From Mycteria americana (taxonomy: Eukaryota; Chordata; Aves; Ciconiiformes; Ciconiidae), in assembly GCF_035582795.1 (NCBI RefSeq), contig NC_134377.1, positions 18,748,501-18,812,500 of the forward strand: 64,000 nucleotides of DNA, in the 5' to 3' direction. The position numbers were made by a program, and so were the translations under genes. The notes beneath the pieces were generated by a model. The model saw only the letters and a list, made by a program, of their open reading frames with translations. It was not told the origin of the DNA and did not search any database. Positions within the stretch are counted from its first letter, which is position 1. Each line of letters begins with the position of its first letter. Shown here piece by piece: positions 19,960 to 31,515 of the stretch.

Positions 19960-20538
19960 CTGGAGAGGGAGAGGAGAGAAGGGAGAAGGCGGGGGTCAGC
20001 CTGTGCCCTAGGAGCACAGCCCTCCCTGGGCAGCCGGATGGGGACACGGTCCCTGTTCCATAAGGTCCCGATGCCACACAGGGACCCAGAGCAACAAACA
20101 TAGAGCCCAAGACCAGACCCTAGGACCCTATGAGGAGAGCTGGCAGAAGCAGGGATAGGGAGTGCCAGAGTTGGGGAAGGGCCCTGGTCGGGGTATGGGC
20201 ACATTATGGGGAGCAGAGCCCTGCCCAGGCCAGAGCATCACAGCACAGAGGCAACTCCAGCAGCAAGAGGAGGATGGGGCTGCCTGGAGAAGAGGCAGTG
20301 GGGCTGGGGACAAGGCAATGCCATACCTTCTACAGGGACAGGCATGAAGCGCCCCTGGCCCCAGAGTCACCTCGCGCACAGAATGGTACAGCAGGAGAAC
20401 ATTTACAGCCACATCCTTGGATGGGGACAGGAACTTACCCCAGCCCAACAGCCCTGCTCAGCCATGAGGGAGAAGGGCAGAAAAACTCCATTTTTAACTC
20501 ATCTGTACCTCACTTCCACATCTCTCTGTGTCACTACA

Positions 20539-21028
20539 ATGGCATCACTGCTGCTGTCCCAGCCACCACAGTAATAGACAGCCTCGTTCTCAGCTTGGAA
20601 CCCATTGATGGTTAATGTGCCTGTGGAGCCAGACTTGGATCCGGAGAATCGCGAAGGGATGCCCGAGGGTCTCTTGCTGCTCTCATAGATCACAGTGACA
20701 GGGGCACTGCCAGGTTTCAGCTCCTACCAACCAACATAATCATAGCTGCTGCTGCTAACCCCGGAGCAGGTGATCGTGACGGTTTGTCCTGGGTTCGCTG
20801 ACACCGAGGGCGGCTGAGTCAGCGCTGCCTGGACCAGGGAACCTGGAGAGGGAGAGGAGAGAGGGGAGAAGATGGGGATCAGCCAGTGCCCCAGGAGCAC
20901 AGCCCTCCCCGGGCAGCGGGACGGGGATGGGACCCCTGTGCCCAAAGGCCCCGGTCGGGTGCAGCGAGTCTGGCCAGGGCACCTGAGCCGTGGGCGAGCA
21001 CCGCGAGGAGGAGAGGGGCCCAGGCCAT
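20539..21028 (-). pseudogene. V7 lambda V pseudogene with leader and stop in FR2
   Basis: L1 (21028-20983) is identical to that of V1. The V exon (20842-20539) reads normally up to VGW and then a TAG replaces the Tyr of WYQQ. After it, [18 protein letters not shown] to [12 protein letters not shown] is normal. The signal is degenerate (TGTAGTG at the heptamer) and the octamer upstream is changed to ATTTCCAC. Its leader side belongs to the 2.2-kb segment duplicated at V14. Confidence 0.88.
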
Positions 21029-21454
21029 GGCGCGATCCCACCAGCTCTGTGTCCCCACACCAATGGGGCTGTGCCGTGGACCCCGACTCCCTCTTAAGCT
21101 CCCGCCTGCTCAGGCACGGCCCCTCTGTGGAAATGTGGCCCCCAAGGCTCACTGGCGGCTCCTGTCCCAGTGCTCCCCCTGCCCACTGCAGGCACGTCTC
21201 TGGCCCACCAAAGGCACCGAGATCGCTCCGGGCTGCCTGCTCCCTGGGCCACCCAGCTGCCAAAAGCAGGTCCTGCTTCACACCGGGGCACCACCACCGG
21301 GTTTCTCTCAGGAGCCACAAGACTGCGACCAGCTGCATCGAGGCGTCCTGCCCCAAGCTGTCCCGGACGCTGGTTTTGGTAAATACGGCCCTAGCCAAGA
21401 CACGTGCCAAGGGACGGCAGAAACGCTTTTCTACCCTGCCTTGCTGACGCGTCC

Positions 21455-21850
21455 CCTGCAGCCGCCCGAGCCCGGCCTGCGACCCTGGCGTCACCCACGC
21501 ACCCACCGAGCGTCCCTCTGCGGCAGCACAGCCGCTCCAGCCGCGCTCCCCTTCCCCTCCCCCTCCCGCCGCGGGCGCTTCTCCGCGGGGCTCCGCACCC
21601 GCGGCCGGCCCAGCACAAGCCCGCAGCGCCGCGCCAGCACCCCCTGCCCGCAGCGCACCCCCACTGCAGGCTGCTGCTGCGAGAGCTGCCGGGCCAGCGG
21701 CCGGGACTGCTCCGGCAGCACCGACGCGGGGACGAGGAGCAGCGCTCCGGCCTCCGCTCCCTCTGCGGCACGAGGGCAGGCGCCCAGCCTCACGCACCGC
21801 TCTCCTCACCCCCCTTCCCGACCTGCCTCTGCCTTTCCGTGCTGCTCCTA
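21455..21850. promoter_or_regulatory. CpG island, copy A
   Basis: About 400 bases rich in CG dinucleotides, with several CCGCGG and GCGC sites, stand out from the surroundings. An equal island lies at 31516-31911. Open frames exist on both strands but have no recognisable protein. An island of this kind usually marks a promoter; which transcript it serves is unknown. Confidence 0.5.
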
Positions 21851-22398
21851 AGCAGGAGGTGGGATGGGTCTGCCACAGCAGTTAGAGTCCTTGGGCGTCT
21901 CCGACAGATCCTGAAGTGTGTCAGGGCTGCGTCTCAGGAAGCAAACAGCAGCCTCCTTTCAGCCCTCAGAGCCTCCCCACACCAAATTCCAGCCCCCCTT
22001 CACCTTTTAGAAGCATAAGGCAGAATAGGACGCAGACACGTGAAGACAGGGATTTATTATTCTATATCCGTTTTAGAGAAGAGGTTCAATGCCAAGCCCT
22101 GTGACTCCCTGAGGCCAGGAACACGGCAGTTCCTCCTTAGACACAGGATATTTTCCACAGGCCTCTTTCTCTTAATCAGCAGTTTCTTCTGCTTCAAGTT
22201 CTGGTTGGGAACCAACACTAACGTTATTTTACAAGCTCACAAGCAATAAAGTGTTGTGGCTGCTTTACAGTCCAACACACTGCAGCAGCAGCAGCAGCAC
22301 CCCCCCCCCCCACCCCGTGGCCTGCCTCCACTTCAACTTAACTGGAAAGAAAAGGAATGAAAGGCGGTGACAAGTCAATACGCAGGTCTGAACATGAT

Positions 22399-22516
22399 TC
22401 AGTACTTCTTGAACTCAATTCTTTCTACTTTCACATCATCCTCAATTAGTTGGTATACATAAGCCACAACTGTGGAAGCCTGGATATCCATCAGTACAAA
22501 TGAAGGGATGATGTTC
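22399..22516 (-). pseudogene. Orphan copy of the VPS29-like last exon
   Basis: The exon reads [20 protein letters not shown] to VERIEFKKY and stop, after a TTTCCAG acceptor. It is identical to exon 4 at 32461-32578. No VPS29 exons 1-3 lie upstream here; instead the sequence passes into V8 DNA. It is a fragment carried by the segmental duplication. Confidence 0.92.
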
Positions 22517-23204
22517 CTGGAAAGAAAACATACTTCGTTGATCTTCCCAATTAGCTTACACTTCTTGCTGTTAACATACCTTATGCTTATGTATTCCAAT
22601 ATGCGTGGTTGCCAAGGGCTGCAGGGATCTGGGAAACACTGCCATTTGCAGGCACTGACAACAGCATCTCAGGCAGAGTTGCACTTAGCCTAGAGCAGCC
22701 CTCGAGGCTACGAAACAGCCTGAGTCGTGTCAGGCTCAGACATTTTAGCTGGCAGTGCCTTCAGAAGTCGGATTTCCTACAAAATATTAGCACGCAGCTT
22801 CTGGCAAGACACCAGAAAGCAAAACGACTTCAAGAAGCTGCTGCAACTCACCCCCCTCCGGGCCCAGGAAGCAGCCCCAGACACACCAGTGCCAGCCTGT
22901 CACGCCCAACACGTGGGCTGAGTAAAACCCTGGTGGCGAGGGAGCCCCACGGCACTCCCCAGGAAAGGAGAGAGCTGGCCTGCTGGCACGAAGTCTACCC
23001 AACAGTAAATAAACACAGAGCACCAGCACCAACATCACATTTTGAGGGCAGAAGCAACCAGCCACACCGCAGGTCTGCACTACCAGGAGCTGTGCCAATC
23101 CCACATCCTCCAGCACCACCAGCAGGACCGCTGCCACCCATGCACAGCAGACAGTAATGGTCAACCCAGAGCACCCAACCATGGCCACCCTGCGGGGCAC
23201 CTGG

Positions 23205-23506
23205 ATGCTGATCAGCACTGCTGTCCTGGGAGCCACAGTAATAGTCAGCCTCGTCCTCGGCTTGGACCCCATTGATGGTTAACGTGCCCGTGGAGCCAGA
23301 TGTGGATCCGGAGAAACACGAAGGGATGCCCGAGGGTCTCTTGGTGTTATCGTAGATCACAGTGACAGGGCCACTGCCAGGGACCTTCTGCTGGAACCAG
23401 CCAACACTATAGCTGCTGCTGCCCCCAGAGCAGGTGATCGTGACGGTTTGTCCTGGGTTCGCTGACACCGAGGGCGGCTGAGTCAGCGCTGCCTGGACCA
23501 GGGAAC
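23205..23506 (-). pseudogene. V8 lambda V pseudogene, no leader or signal
   Basis: The V exon is open with [20 protein letters not shown] and [19 protein letters not shown]3 has [10 protein letters not shown], where an Arg is replaced by Cys. No heptamer follows the coding end. No L1 exon upstream. The downstream 200 bases match those of V13, so both come from one copied unit. Confidence 0.87.
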
Positions 23507-23983
23507 CTGGAGAGGGAGAGGAGAGAGGGGAGAAGTCGGGGTCAGCCAGTGCCCCAGGAGCACAGCCCTCCCTGGGCAACAAGATGGGGCTCCTGTGCCC
23601 AAAGCCATGATACCACTGAGGAAACCAAGGCAACCAGAGCGCCACACACAGAGCCCTGGGCTCTGGCCTTGGGCTCTGGCCTTGGGCCCTGCGAGGATAC
23701 CGGGCAGCACCAGCAGGACGGAGCTGCCAGCAGCAAGAGGCAGCAGGGCTGGGGACAAGGCAATGCCAAGCCTTCTGTAGGGACAGGCACGAGGTGCCCA
23801 CAACCCCAGTCACCTCCCGCACCATGAGGCTCAACTGGGAGGACATTTACAGCCATGGCCGTACAGAGGGGACACAAACCTGCCCCAGCCCCACAGCCCT
23901 GCTCAGCCATGAAGGAGAAAGGCAGAAACCCCCCCGTTTTAACTCCTCTGTAGCCCACTTTCACATCTCTCTCTGTCACTACA

Positions 23984-24464
23984 ACAGCATCACTGCTGCT
24001 GTCCCAGCTACCACAGTAATAGACAGCCTCGTCCTCGGCTTGGACCCCACTGATGGTTAACGTGCCCGTGGTACCAGACACAGAACCGGAGAACCGCGAA
24101 GGGATGCCCGAGGGTCTCTTGTTGCTGCTATAGATCACAGTGACAGGGGCACTGCCAGGTTTCTGCTTATACCGGCCATAATAAGCACTGCTGCTCCCGG
24201 AGCAGGTGATCGTGACGGTTTGTCCTGGGTTCGCTGACACCGAGGGCGGCTGAGTCACTGCTGCCTGGACCAGGGAACCTGGAGAGGGAGAGGAGAGAGG
24301 GGAGAAGATGGGGATCAGCCAGTGCCCCAGGAGCACAGCCCTCCCCGGGCAGCGGGACGGGGATGGGACCCCTGTGCCCAAAGGCCCCGGTCGGGTGCAG
24401 CGAGTCTGGCCAGGGCACCTGAGCCGTGGGCGAGCACCACGAAGAGAGAGACAAGGCTAGCCAG
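23984..24464 (-). pseudogene. V9 lambda V pseudogene, damaged leader
   Basis: The V exon (24278-23984) reads [14 protein letters not shown], so the invariant FR2 Trp is Arg, and FR3 has [11 protein letters not shown] like V4. The leader exon position (24464-24419) ends VVLAHGS with the usual donor, but the first half is foreign and the start codon is missing. The recombination heptamer position reads TGTAGTG. Not expected to be expressed. Confidence 0.85.
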
Positions 24465-25024
24465 GTTCCAGGTGCCCAGGCGGCAGCTCCTGACAGAGGA
24501 TGGGGATGGGGTCAGGGTGCTGGGCAGCCCCTGGGTGCTGTCGTGGGGCCATAGTGGGATACTGCCCAGGGCCAGGGGCTTCCCAGGGGGCCGGAGGTGC
24601 TGGGGGGCTCCTGCACAGGCTGAGCGTGAGCCCAATGGGGTGTCACTGGGCAAAGACAGCCAACGCTAGAGTAGCCTGCGGGCTCCTCTTGTTGCACAAC
24701 ACAGCAGCTCCTGCCCAGCCCTGCTCTGCCCCAGCAGCCTCGCGCATGGCCCTGGAGCTGCTGCACCCGTGGGAAATGTCCCTTCCCAGGGTTTGAAGGC
24801 AAAGCTTTGGCCCAGCTCCCCAACCATGGCACGTCCCCACCTCTTGGTGCTCGGCCGCAGTTTCAGCAGGGCTGAACCCTCCTGGGGTGCTGCCCCGGGG
24901 GTTCCTGGCGCAGCTGGGCTGGGAGGAGGGCAGGGAGGCATGTCGCAGGGCCCTGGGTGCCAGCCGGGGAGTTCAGGGGGACCTTGGACCTGCCGTGTGG
25001 GGCAGGGACAGGGCAGCTGGGGGT

Positions 25025-25235
25025 CATCCCAGCATTTCTTTACCAAGAGGGTGGTCAAACACTGGAATAGTCTTCCTAGAGAGGTGGTCGATGCCCCAAG
25101 CCTGTCAGTGTTACAGAAGCATTTGGACACTGCCCTTAAGAACAGGCTTTACCTTCTGGTCAGCCCTGAAGTCGTCAGGCAATTCAACTATATGATTGTT
25201 GTAGGTCCCTTCCAATGGAAATATTCTTTCCTATC
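25025..25235 (+). mobile_element. CR1 LINE 3' fragment
   Basis: AGGGTGGTCAAACACTGGAA near 25047 and GTAGGTCCCTTCCAATGGAA near 25201 are CR1 3' UTR words. The fragment is short and ends at a pentanucleotide repeat rather than an octamer tail. Confidence 0.75.
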
Positions 25236-25292
25236 CTATCCCATCCTATCCTGTCCTACCCTACCCTATCCTGTCCTGTCCTGTCCTATGCA
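25225..25292. repeat. TCCTA/TCCTG microsatellite
   Basis: About a dozen imperfect copies of TCCTA, TCCTG and ACCCT follow the CR1 fragment. Confidence 0.8.
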
Positions 25293-25472
25293 CTCGCCTC
25301 CACAAAAGACAAAGGACAGGCACAGACCTGGGGCTCTACGGGGCAGCCGAGCCGGGACACCAGGCACAGCCACCTGCAGCGCAGGGCAGCAAGGGCAGGG
25401 CCATGGTGGGGACCTGCTCCAGCATCAAACGGGGACAGCAGACCCCCCTAACTGGCCCCTGCGGTGGCGGGA

Positions 25473-25511
25473 GGTTTATGTACCACTTCCCCATTGCTTC
25501 GTGTCACTGTG
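25473..25511 (-). promoter_or_regulatory. 23-spacer recombination signal of V10
   Basis: Heptamer CACAGTG is intact, spacer 23, and the nonamer reads ACATAAACC with one change in the A run. Confidence 0.75.
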
Positions 25512-25815
25512 ACACCAGTATAGCTGCTGCTTTCGTAGCTACCACAGTAATAGACAGCCTCGTCCTCAGCTTGGACCCCACTGATGGTTAACGTGCCCGT
25601 GGAGCCAGACAAGGATCCGGAGAATCGCGAAGGGATGCCTGAGGGTCTCTTGTCGTTGTAGTAGATCACAGTGACAGGGCCACTGCCAGGTGTCTTCTGC
25701 TGGTACCAGCCAGCATAGCTGCTGCTGCTAAGCCCGGAGCAGGTGATCGTGACGGTTTGTTCTGGGTTCGCTGACACCGAGGGCGGCTGAGTCAGCGCTG
25801 CCTGGACCAGGGAAC
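25512..25815 (-). pseudogene. V10 lambda V pseudogene, no leader
   Basis: The V exon is open: [26 protein letters not shown] and [14 protein letters not shown] near-consensus recombination signal follows. The upstream intron (about 80 bases) is V-like, then passes into a 290-base block also found upstream of V13, without L1 or promoter. Like V4, it might rearrange but has no promoter of its own. Confidence 0.87.
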
Positions 25816-26417
25816 CTGGAGAGGGAGAGGAGAGAGGGGAGAAGATGGGGATCAGCCAGTGCCCCAGGAGCACAGCCCTCCCCGGGCAGCGGGACAGTGA
25901 CGGGACTCCTCTGCCTGCAGGGACATAGATGGGACACCCTGGGTGCAGCCCCAAGCCCGGGCACACACTGACGGGTGGCTGTAGCCGCAGCCTGGATCCT
26001 CTCCCTGCCGGCTGCCCCTCGGGGCACTCCTCATCCCGAGTAGCCCAGGGGCACAGCCTGTCATGGGCACACAGCGTTTGCAGCAGTCTGGAGACACCCC
26101 TGCCCATGCCCCAAATGGGGCCACGTCCAGGCCAGCAGCCAGGGACTCCAGGGCAAGGGGTCCCCAGTCGGTGAGAAGCTGCGTGGGGAGATGATGTGTG
26201 ACAGAGGGAATGGGGACATTTCCAGCACAGCATGGGCACCAGAGGGCAGGTGGCATCAGAACAGAGATGCAGACAAAAGCCTGCAAAGTAAGAGCCGGAG
26301 GAGCCGCAAGCCCGAAGGGTGTGAACTGCCTACTCTCCGCAGCTCTTCCCCATGCAGAGGAAGGCGTAGCAATGAACAGGAGGGAAAAAGATAATATCAG
26401 CATCACCATGGCCGTGA

Positions 26418-26712
26418 CCAGCACTGCTGCCGTCGTAGCTACCACAGTAATAGACAGCCTCGTCCTCGGCTTGGACCCCACTGATGGTTAACGTGGCCGT
26501 GGAGCCAGATGTGGATCCGGAGAATCGCGAAGGGATGCCCGAGGGTCTGTTGGTGTTATCGTAGATCACAGTGACAGGGCCACTGCCAGGGACCTTCTGC
26601 TGGAACCAGCCATAGTAGCTGCCACTACTCCCAGAGCAGGTGATCGTGACGGTTTGTTCTGGGTTCGCTGACACCGAGGGCGGCTGAGTCAGCGCTGCCT
26701 GGACCAGGGAAC
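26418..26712 (-). pseudogene. V11 lambda V pseudogene, no leader or signal
   Basis: The V exon is open with [19 protein letters not shown] and [13 protein letters not shown]1 matches V1 exactly (GSSGSYYG), a possible conversion link. After the coding end the sequence runs into unrelated GGCCATGGTGATGCTGA-type DNA without a heptamer/nonamer pair; the same downstream DNA follows V14. No L1 exon. Confidence 0.86.
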
Positions 26713-27197
26713 CTGGAGAGGGAGAGGAGAGAGGGGAGAAGATGGGGATCAGCCAGTGCCCCAGGAGCACAGCCCTCCCCGGGCAGCGGGACGGGGAATG
26801 TCACAGTCAGAGGAGAATGAACACAACCACAGTCACGGGTAAATTTGGGGAGCAGAGGTCAGCACAACACACCCCAGCACAGAAGCAGCTCTGTCAACAG
26901 CAGGAGGACATGGTCATCAGTAGTAAGAGGCAGTGGGGTGGCAGACAAGGCCACGCTGTGAATTTTGTAGGGACAAGGACAATGCTCCCCAGGCAGGTGG
27001 GAGACCAACAGAACCTGCAGTTCTCTGGGACACGAAAGGGAGGACATTCACAGCCATGGTTGTGCGCAGGGGACAGGAACCTGCCTCAGCCCCACAGCCA
27101 CAACTCTGCTCAGCCAGGTTGAAGGAGGGCCGAAAAACCTTCCTCTGCTTTTGGAGTCCGTGTCTCACTTCGTATTACTCAATATCACCAGATACCA

Positions 27198-27687
27198 TAG
27201 CTGCTGCTGCTGTCCAAGCCACCACAGTAATAGACAGCCTCGTCCTCGGCTTGGACCCCATTGATGGTTAACGTGGCCGTGGAGCCGGACAAGGATCCGG
27301 AGAATCGCGAAGGGATGCCCGAGGGTCTCTTGTCGTTATTGTAGATCACAGTGACAGGGGCACTGCCAGGGACCTTCTGCTGGTACCAGCCAGCATAAGC
27401 ACAGCTGCTGCTGCTAACCCCGGAGCAGGTGATCGTGACGGTTTGTCCTAGGTTCGCTGACACCGAGGGCGGCTGAGTCAGCGCTGCCTGGACCAGGGAA
27501 CCTGGAGAGGGAGAGGAGAGAGGGGAGAAGATGGGGATCAGCCAGTGCCCCAGGAGCACAGCCCTCCCCGGGCAGCGGGACGGGGATGGGACCCCTGTGC
27601 CCAAAGGCCCCGGTCGGGTGCAGCGAGTCTGGCCAGGGCACCTGAGCCGTGGGCGAGCACCGCGAGGAGGAGAGGGGCCCAGGCCAT
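27198..27687 (-). pseudogene. V12 lambda V segment with leader, no signal
   Basis: L1 (27687-27642) is identical to V1 and the V exon (27501-27198) is open, with CDR1 [10 protein letters not shown], which has an extra Cys as in V2, and [11 protein letters not shown]. There is no recognisable heptamer or nonamer after it, and the octamer is altered. It therefore has a leader but cannot rearrange. About 500 bases upstream of L1 match V7 and V14. Confidence 0.86.
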
Positions 27688-29189
27688 GGCGCGATCCCAC
27701 CAGCTCTGTGTCCCCACACCAATGGGGCTGTGCCGTGGACCCCGACTCCCTCTTAAGCTCCCGCCTGCTCAGGCACGGCCCCTCTGTGGAAATGTGGCCC
27801 CCAAGGCTCACTGGCGGCTCCTGTCCCAGTGCTCCCCCTGCCCACTGCAGGCACGTCTCTGGCCCACCAAAGGCACCGAGATCGCTCTGGGCTGCCTGCT
27901 GCCTGGTTACCTGCTCCTTCTCCAACACTGAGAAGTGTTGAGACACCGAGGGCTGCTGAGCTCTGAGCTCAGCCAGGGCCCACCCAGTGCCTGTCTCTGC
28001 GCAGGAGGACTGTGGCCTCGCTGCACCGGGAACTCCTGTGCACAGGGCAGGGGACAGCCCCACCTTGGCACGTGGACTCATCTGCCTGCTCTGGAGCTCC
28101 CGACTATGCTCGGTGCTTGCTGGTCCCTGGGTGGCCGTGCTACCCCTACGCTGCTCAGCGGCAGTGACAGAGGAGCTGGGAAAACCAGGTCCTGCTTCAA
28201 ACAATGATGCCACGACTGGGCCTCTGTTAAGTGCCACAAGAGAATGGCAGAGCAGAGAACTGCAGAGCAGAGAACTGGCATTTTGAAGGGGACTGGAACC
28301 ACACGGAGACCAGGAGCGTCAAGGCTACCCAACCGTAAAGAAACACAACCCCCCAGTCCTCCAACTACAAAGTGAGCTGGGGGTCTCCAGCAGCTTCACA
28401 GCAACCACGCATAGACTTGGGCTGGAGTCCATACCAATCAAGTGCATGTAGCATCCTCCCACACTTGTCCGGCCAGGGGCAGCCGCTCTGCTACCTGCCG
28501 ACAGCGCAGGCCACAGCAGCCTCCAAAGGGGTCTGCTGGGACTGCCCTGCGCCAGGGTGTTACACACTGGCACGTGGCTGTCCCCAGCCCCTCTGCCTCC
28601 TGCCTGCCCTGTGAACCTCGGGACTGTGGCGCGGGGCCGCACTGACACCATGTGGGGACGAGAAGGCCCTCAGGGACTGCATGGGAGGAAATGAGAGCAG
28701 AGCCCAGCACAGGACTCTGCTCATGCTGTCCCGCTGTCCCTCACCCCTACCACAGCTTCCAAGTCCAGAGACTCCTCCAGCCCCTGCCACAACCTTCACA
28801 GCTTCTGCATGGCACCCTGCCCAAGGCACCCCGTGCTCACAAGGGAGAGCCTCTCACACAGACATAGGGCCCTTAGGCACAGTTGCTGTCACCAGAGGAC
28901 GGTGGGCATCTGCCCTGAACTGGCAGGGAGCCCAGGGACCAGAGCGGGATGCCCAGAGATAACAACAGGGTTTCTCCCAGCTTCTCTGCACCACAGGACC
29001 AGGCACAGGATAAGACATGTTGCAGGCAGGAGCAACCAGCCACACCGCAGGTCTGCACTACCAGGAGCTGTGCCAATCCCACATCCTCCAGCACCACCAG
29101 CAGGACCGCTGCCACCCACGCACAGCAGACAGTAATGGTCAACCCAGAGCACCCAACCATGGCCACCCTGTGGGGCACCTGGATGCTGA

Positions 29190-29481
29190 TCAGCACTGCT
29201 GTCCTGGGAGCCACAGTAATAGTCAGCCTCGTCCTCGGCTTGGACCCCACTGATGGTTAACGTGCCCGTGGAGCCGGACTGGGATCCGGAAAATCGCGAA
29301 GGGATGCCCGAGGGTCTCTTGTCATTAGCGTAGATCACAGTGACAGGGGCACTGCCAGGGACCCTCTGCTGGTGCCAGCCATAGTAGCTGCTGCTGCCCC
29401 CAGAGCAGGTGATCGTGACGGTTTGTCCTGGGTTCGCTGACACCGAGGGCGGCTGAGTCAGCGCTGCCTGGACCAGGGAAC
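29190..29481 (-). pseudogene. V13 lambda V pseudogene, no leader or signal
   Basis: The V exon is open: [28 protein letters not shown] and [19 protein letters not shown]2 Tyr is replaced by His. The coding end passes into the same non-signal DNA as V8. Upstream it shares about 300 bases with V10. Confidence 0.87.
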
Positions 29482-30605
29482 CTGGAGAGGGAGAGGAGAG
29501 AGGGGAGAAGTCGGGGGTCAGCCAGTGCCCCAGGAGCACAGCCCTCCCCGGGCAGCGGGACAGTGACGGGACTCCTCTGCCTGCAGGGACATAGATGGGA
29601 CACCCTGGGTGCAGCCCCAAGCCCGGGCACACACTGACGGGTGGCTGTAGCCGCAGCCTGGATCCTCTCCCTGCCGGCTGCCCCTCGGGGCACTCCTCAT
29701 CCCGAGTAGCCCAGGGGCACAGCCTGTCATGGGCACACAGCGTTTGCAGCAGTCTGGAGACACCCCTGCCCATGCCCCAAATGGGGCCACGTCCAGGCCA
29801 GCAGCCAGGGACTCCAGGGCAAGGGGTCCCCAGTCGGTGAGAAGCTGCGTGGGGAGATGATGTGTGACAGAGGGAATGGGAACATCTCCAGCACAGCATG
29901 GTGGAGGTGAGAGGCACCACCATGGAGACCAGAGATGGGGGGCTGCCTAAGGAGGCAGCGTGCGCTCCACTGGGGCCTTTCCAAGATCAAATGTGCCCCA
30001 GGTAACACCCTCTTCCCACACAACCTCCTGTCCTCACAGCAGCATGAAGCACCCAGGGCACATGGGCTCTGGCTCTTGGGCTCCTCTACACCCCTTGGGA
30101 TGGGTCAGGAACGTCCTCAAATGCAGCGCAGGCCCAGAGTGCTTGGGGGTGAATGGGAAGGGGGGACAGAGTGCCTTGGCAGCTTACAGCATAGCCCTGC
30201 AATGGACAGACCCTCCCAGAGCCAATGGGTCCCCACCCAGCCCAAGGATTCCGCCAAACCCCACCTCTGCGCACGTCCATGGAAAGACTCTCAGACACAA
30301 CAGGGACAGAAGCTCCCCCCCGCCCAGCGGCATGGCACTACTGCCCCACGAACCATCGCTTGCAGGTCCCTGGGGCAAGGAAAGGAGGTGCTCAGCACCA
30401 CACACTGACACTGCACGGGGAGCACCACGGGGAGGTGGCATCAGGACAGAGATGTAGACAAAACCCTGCAAAGGCAGAGCCAGAACAGGTGCAAGTGCAA
30501 AAGGGCGCCAACTGCCTACCCTCTGCAGCTCTTCCCCACGCAGGGGAGGCATAGGAACAAACAGGAGGGAAAAAACTATCCTCAGCATCACCATGGCCCT
30601 AACCA

Positions 30606-31089
30606 GCATTGCTGCTGTCCCTGCTACCACAGTAATAGACAGCCTCGTCCTCGGCTTGGACCCCATTGATGGTTAACGTGGCCGTGGAGCCAGACAAGGA
30701 TCCGGAGAATTGCGAAGGGATGCCCGAGGGTCTCTTGCTGCTCTCATAGATCACAGTGACAGGGGCACTGCCAGGGACCTTCTGCTGGTACCAGCCAGCA
30801 TAGCTGCTGCTGCTGCTAACCCCGGAGCAGGTGATCGTGACGGTTTGTCCTGGGTTCGCTGACACCGAGGGCGGCTGAGTCAGCGCTGCCTGGACCAGGG
30901 AACCTGGAGAGGGAGAGGAGAGAGGGGAGAAGATGGGGATCAGCCAGTGCCCCAGGAGCACAGCCCTCCCCGGGCAGCGGGACGGGGATGGGACCCCTGT
31001 GCCCAAAGGCCCCGGTCGGGTGCAGCGAGTCTGGCCAGGGCACCTGAGCCGTGGGCGAGCACCGCGAGGAGGAGAGGGGCCCAGGCCAT
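30606..31089 (-). pseudogene. V14 lambda V segment with leader, no signal; last V of the array
   Basis: L1 (31089-31044) and V exon (30903-30606) are open: [36 protein letters not shown] and [12 protein letters not shown]. No recombination signal follows. The octamer is changed as in V7. It lies at the far end of the V array, just before the VPS29-like gene, and is part of segmental copy B. Confidence 0.87.
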
Positions 31090-31515
31090 GGCGCGATCCC
31101 ACCAGCTCTGTGTCCCCACACCAATGGGGCTGTGCCGTGGACCCCGACTCCCTCTTAAGCTCCCGCCTGCTCAGGCACGGCCCCTCTGTGGAAATGTGGC
31201 CCCCAAGGCTCACTGGCGGCTCCTGTCCCAGTGCTCCCCCTGCCCACTGCAAGCACGTCTCTGGCCCACCAAAGGCACCGAGATCGCTCCGGGCTGCCTG
31301 CTCCCTGGGCCACCCAGCTGCCAAAAGCAGGTCCTGCTTCACACCGGGGCACCACCACCGGGTTTCTCTCAGGAGCCACAAGACTGCGACCAGCTGCATC
31401 GAGGCGTCCTGCCCCAAGCTGTCCCGGACGCTGGTTTTGGTAAATACGGCCCTAGCCAAGACACGTGCCAAGGGACGGCAGAAACGCTTTTCTACCCTGC
31501 CTTGCTGACGCGTCC

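Larger units (their letters stand above)
20755..22983. repeat. Segmental duplication, copy A
   Basis: This 2.2-kb segment matches 30815-33044 almost base for base: I noticed one substitution near 21189/31250 and one extra C in a poly-C run near 22305/32366. It holds the V7 framework-1, leader and promoter, a CpG island and the last exon plus 3' UTR of a VPS29-like gene. The right edge falls near 22983, where similarity stops within a few bases. Copy B continues into the rest of the VPS29-like gene, so B is the source and A the derived copy. Confidence 0.93.

Noticed and set aside
20872-21851. Plus-strand frames of 190-320 codons opposite the V leaders and CpG island
   Set aside because: They mirror the leader and GC-rich promoter DNA and recur wherever the V unit is copied; no domain is seen.
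22399-22599. A second VPS29-like gene at the V7-V8 interval
   Set aside because: Only the last exon is there, identical to that at 32461; the rest of the gene is missing, so it is a duplicated fragment.
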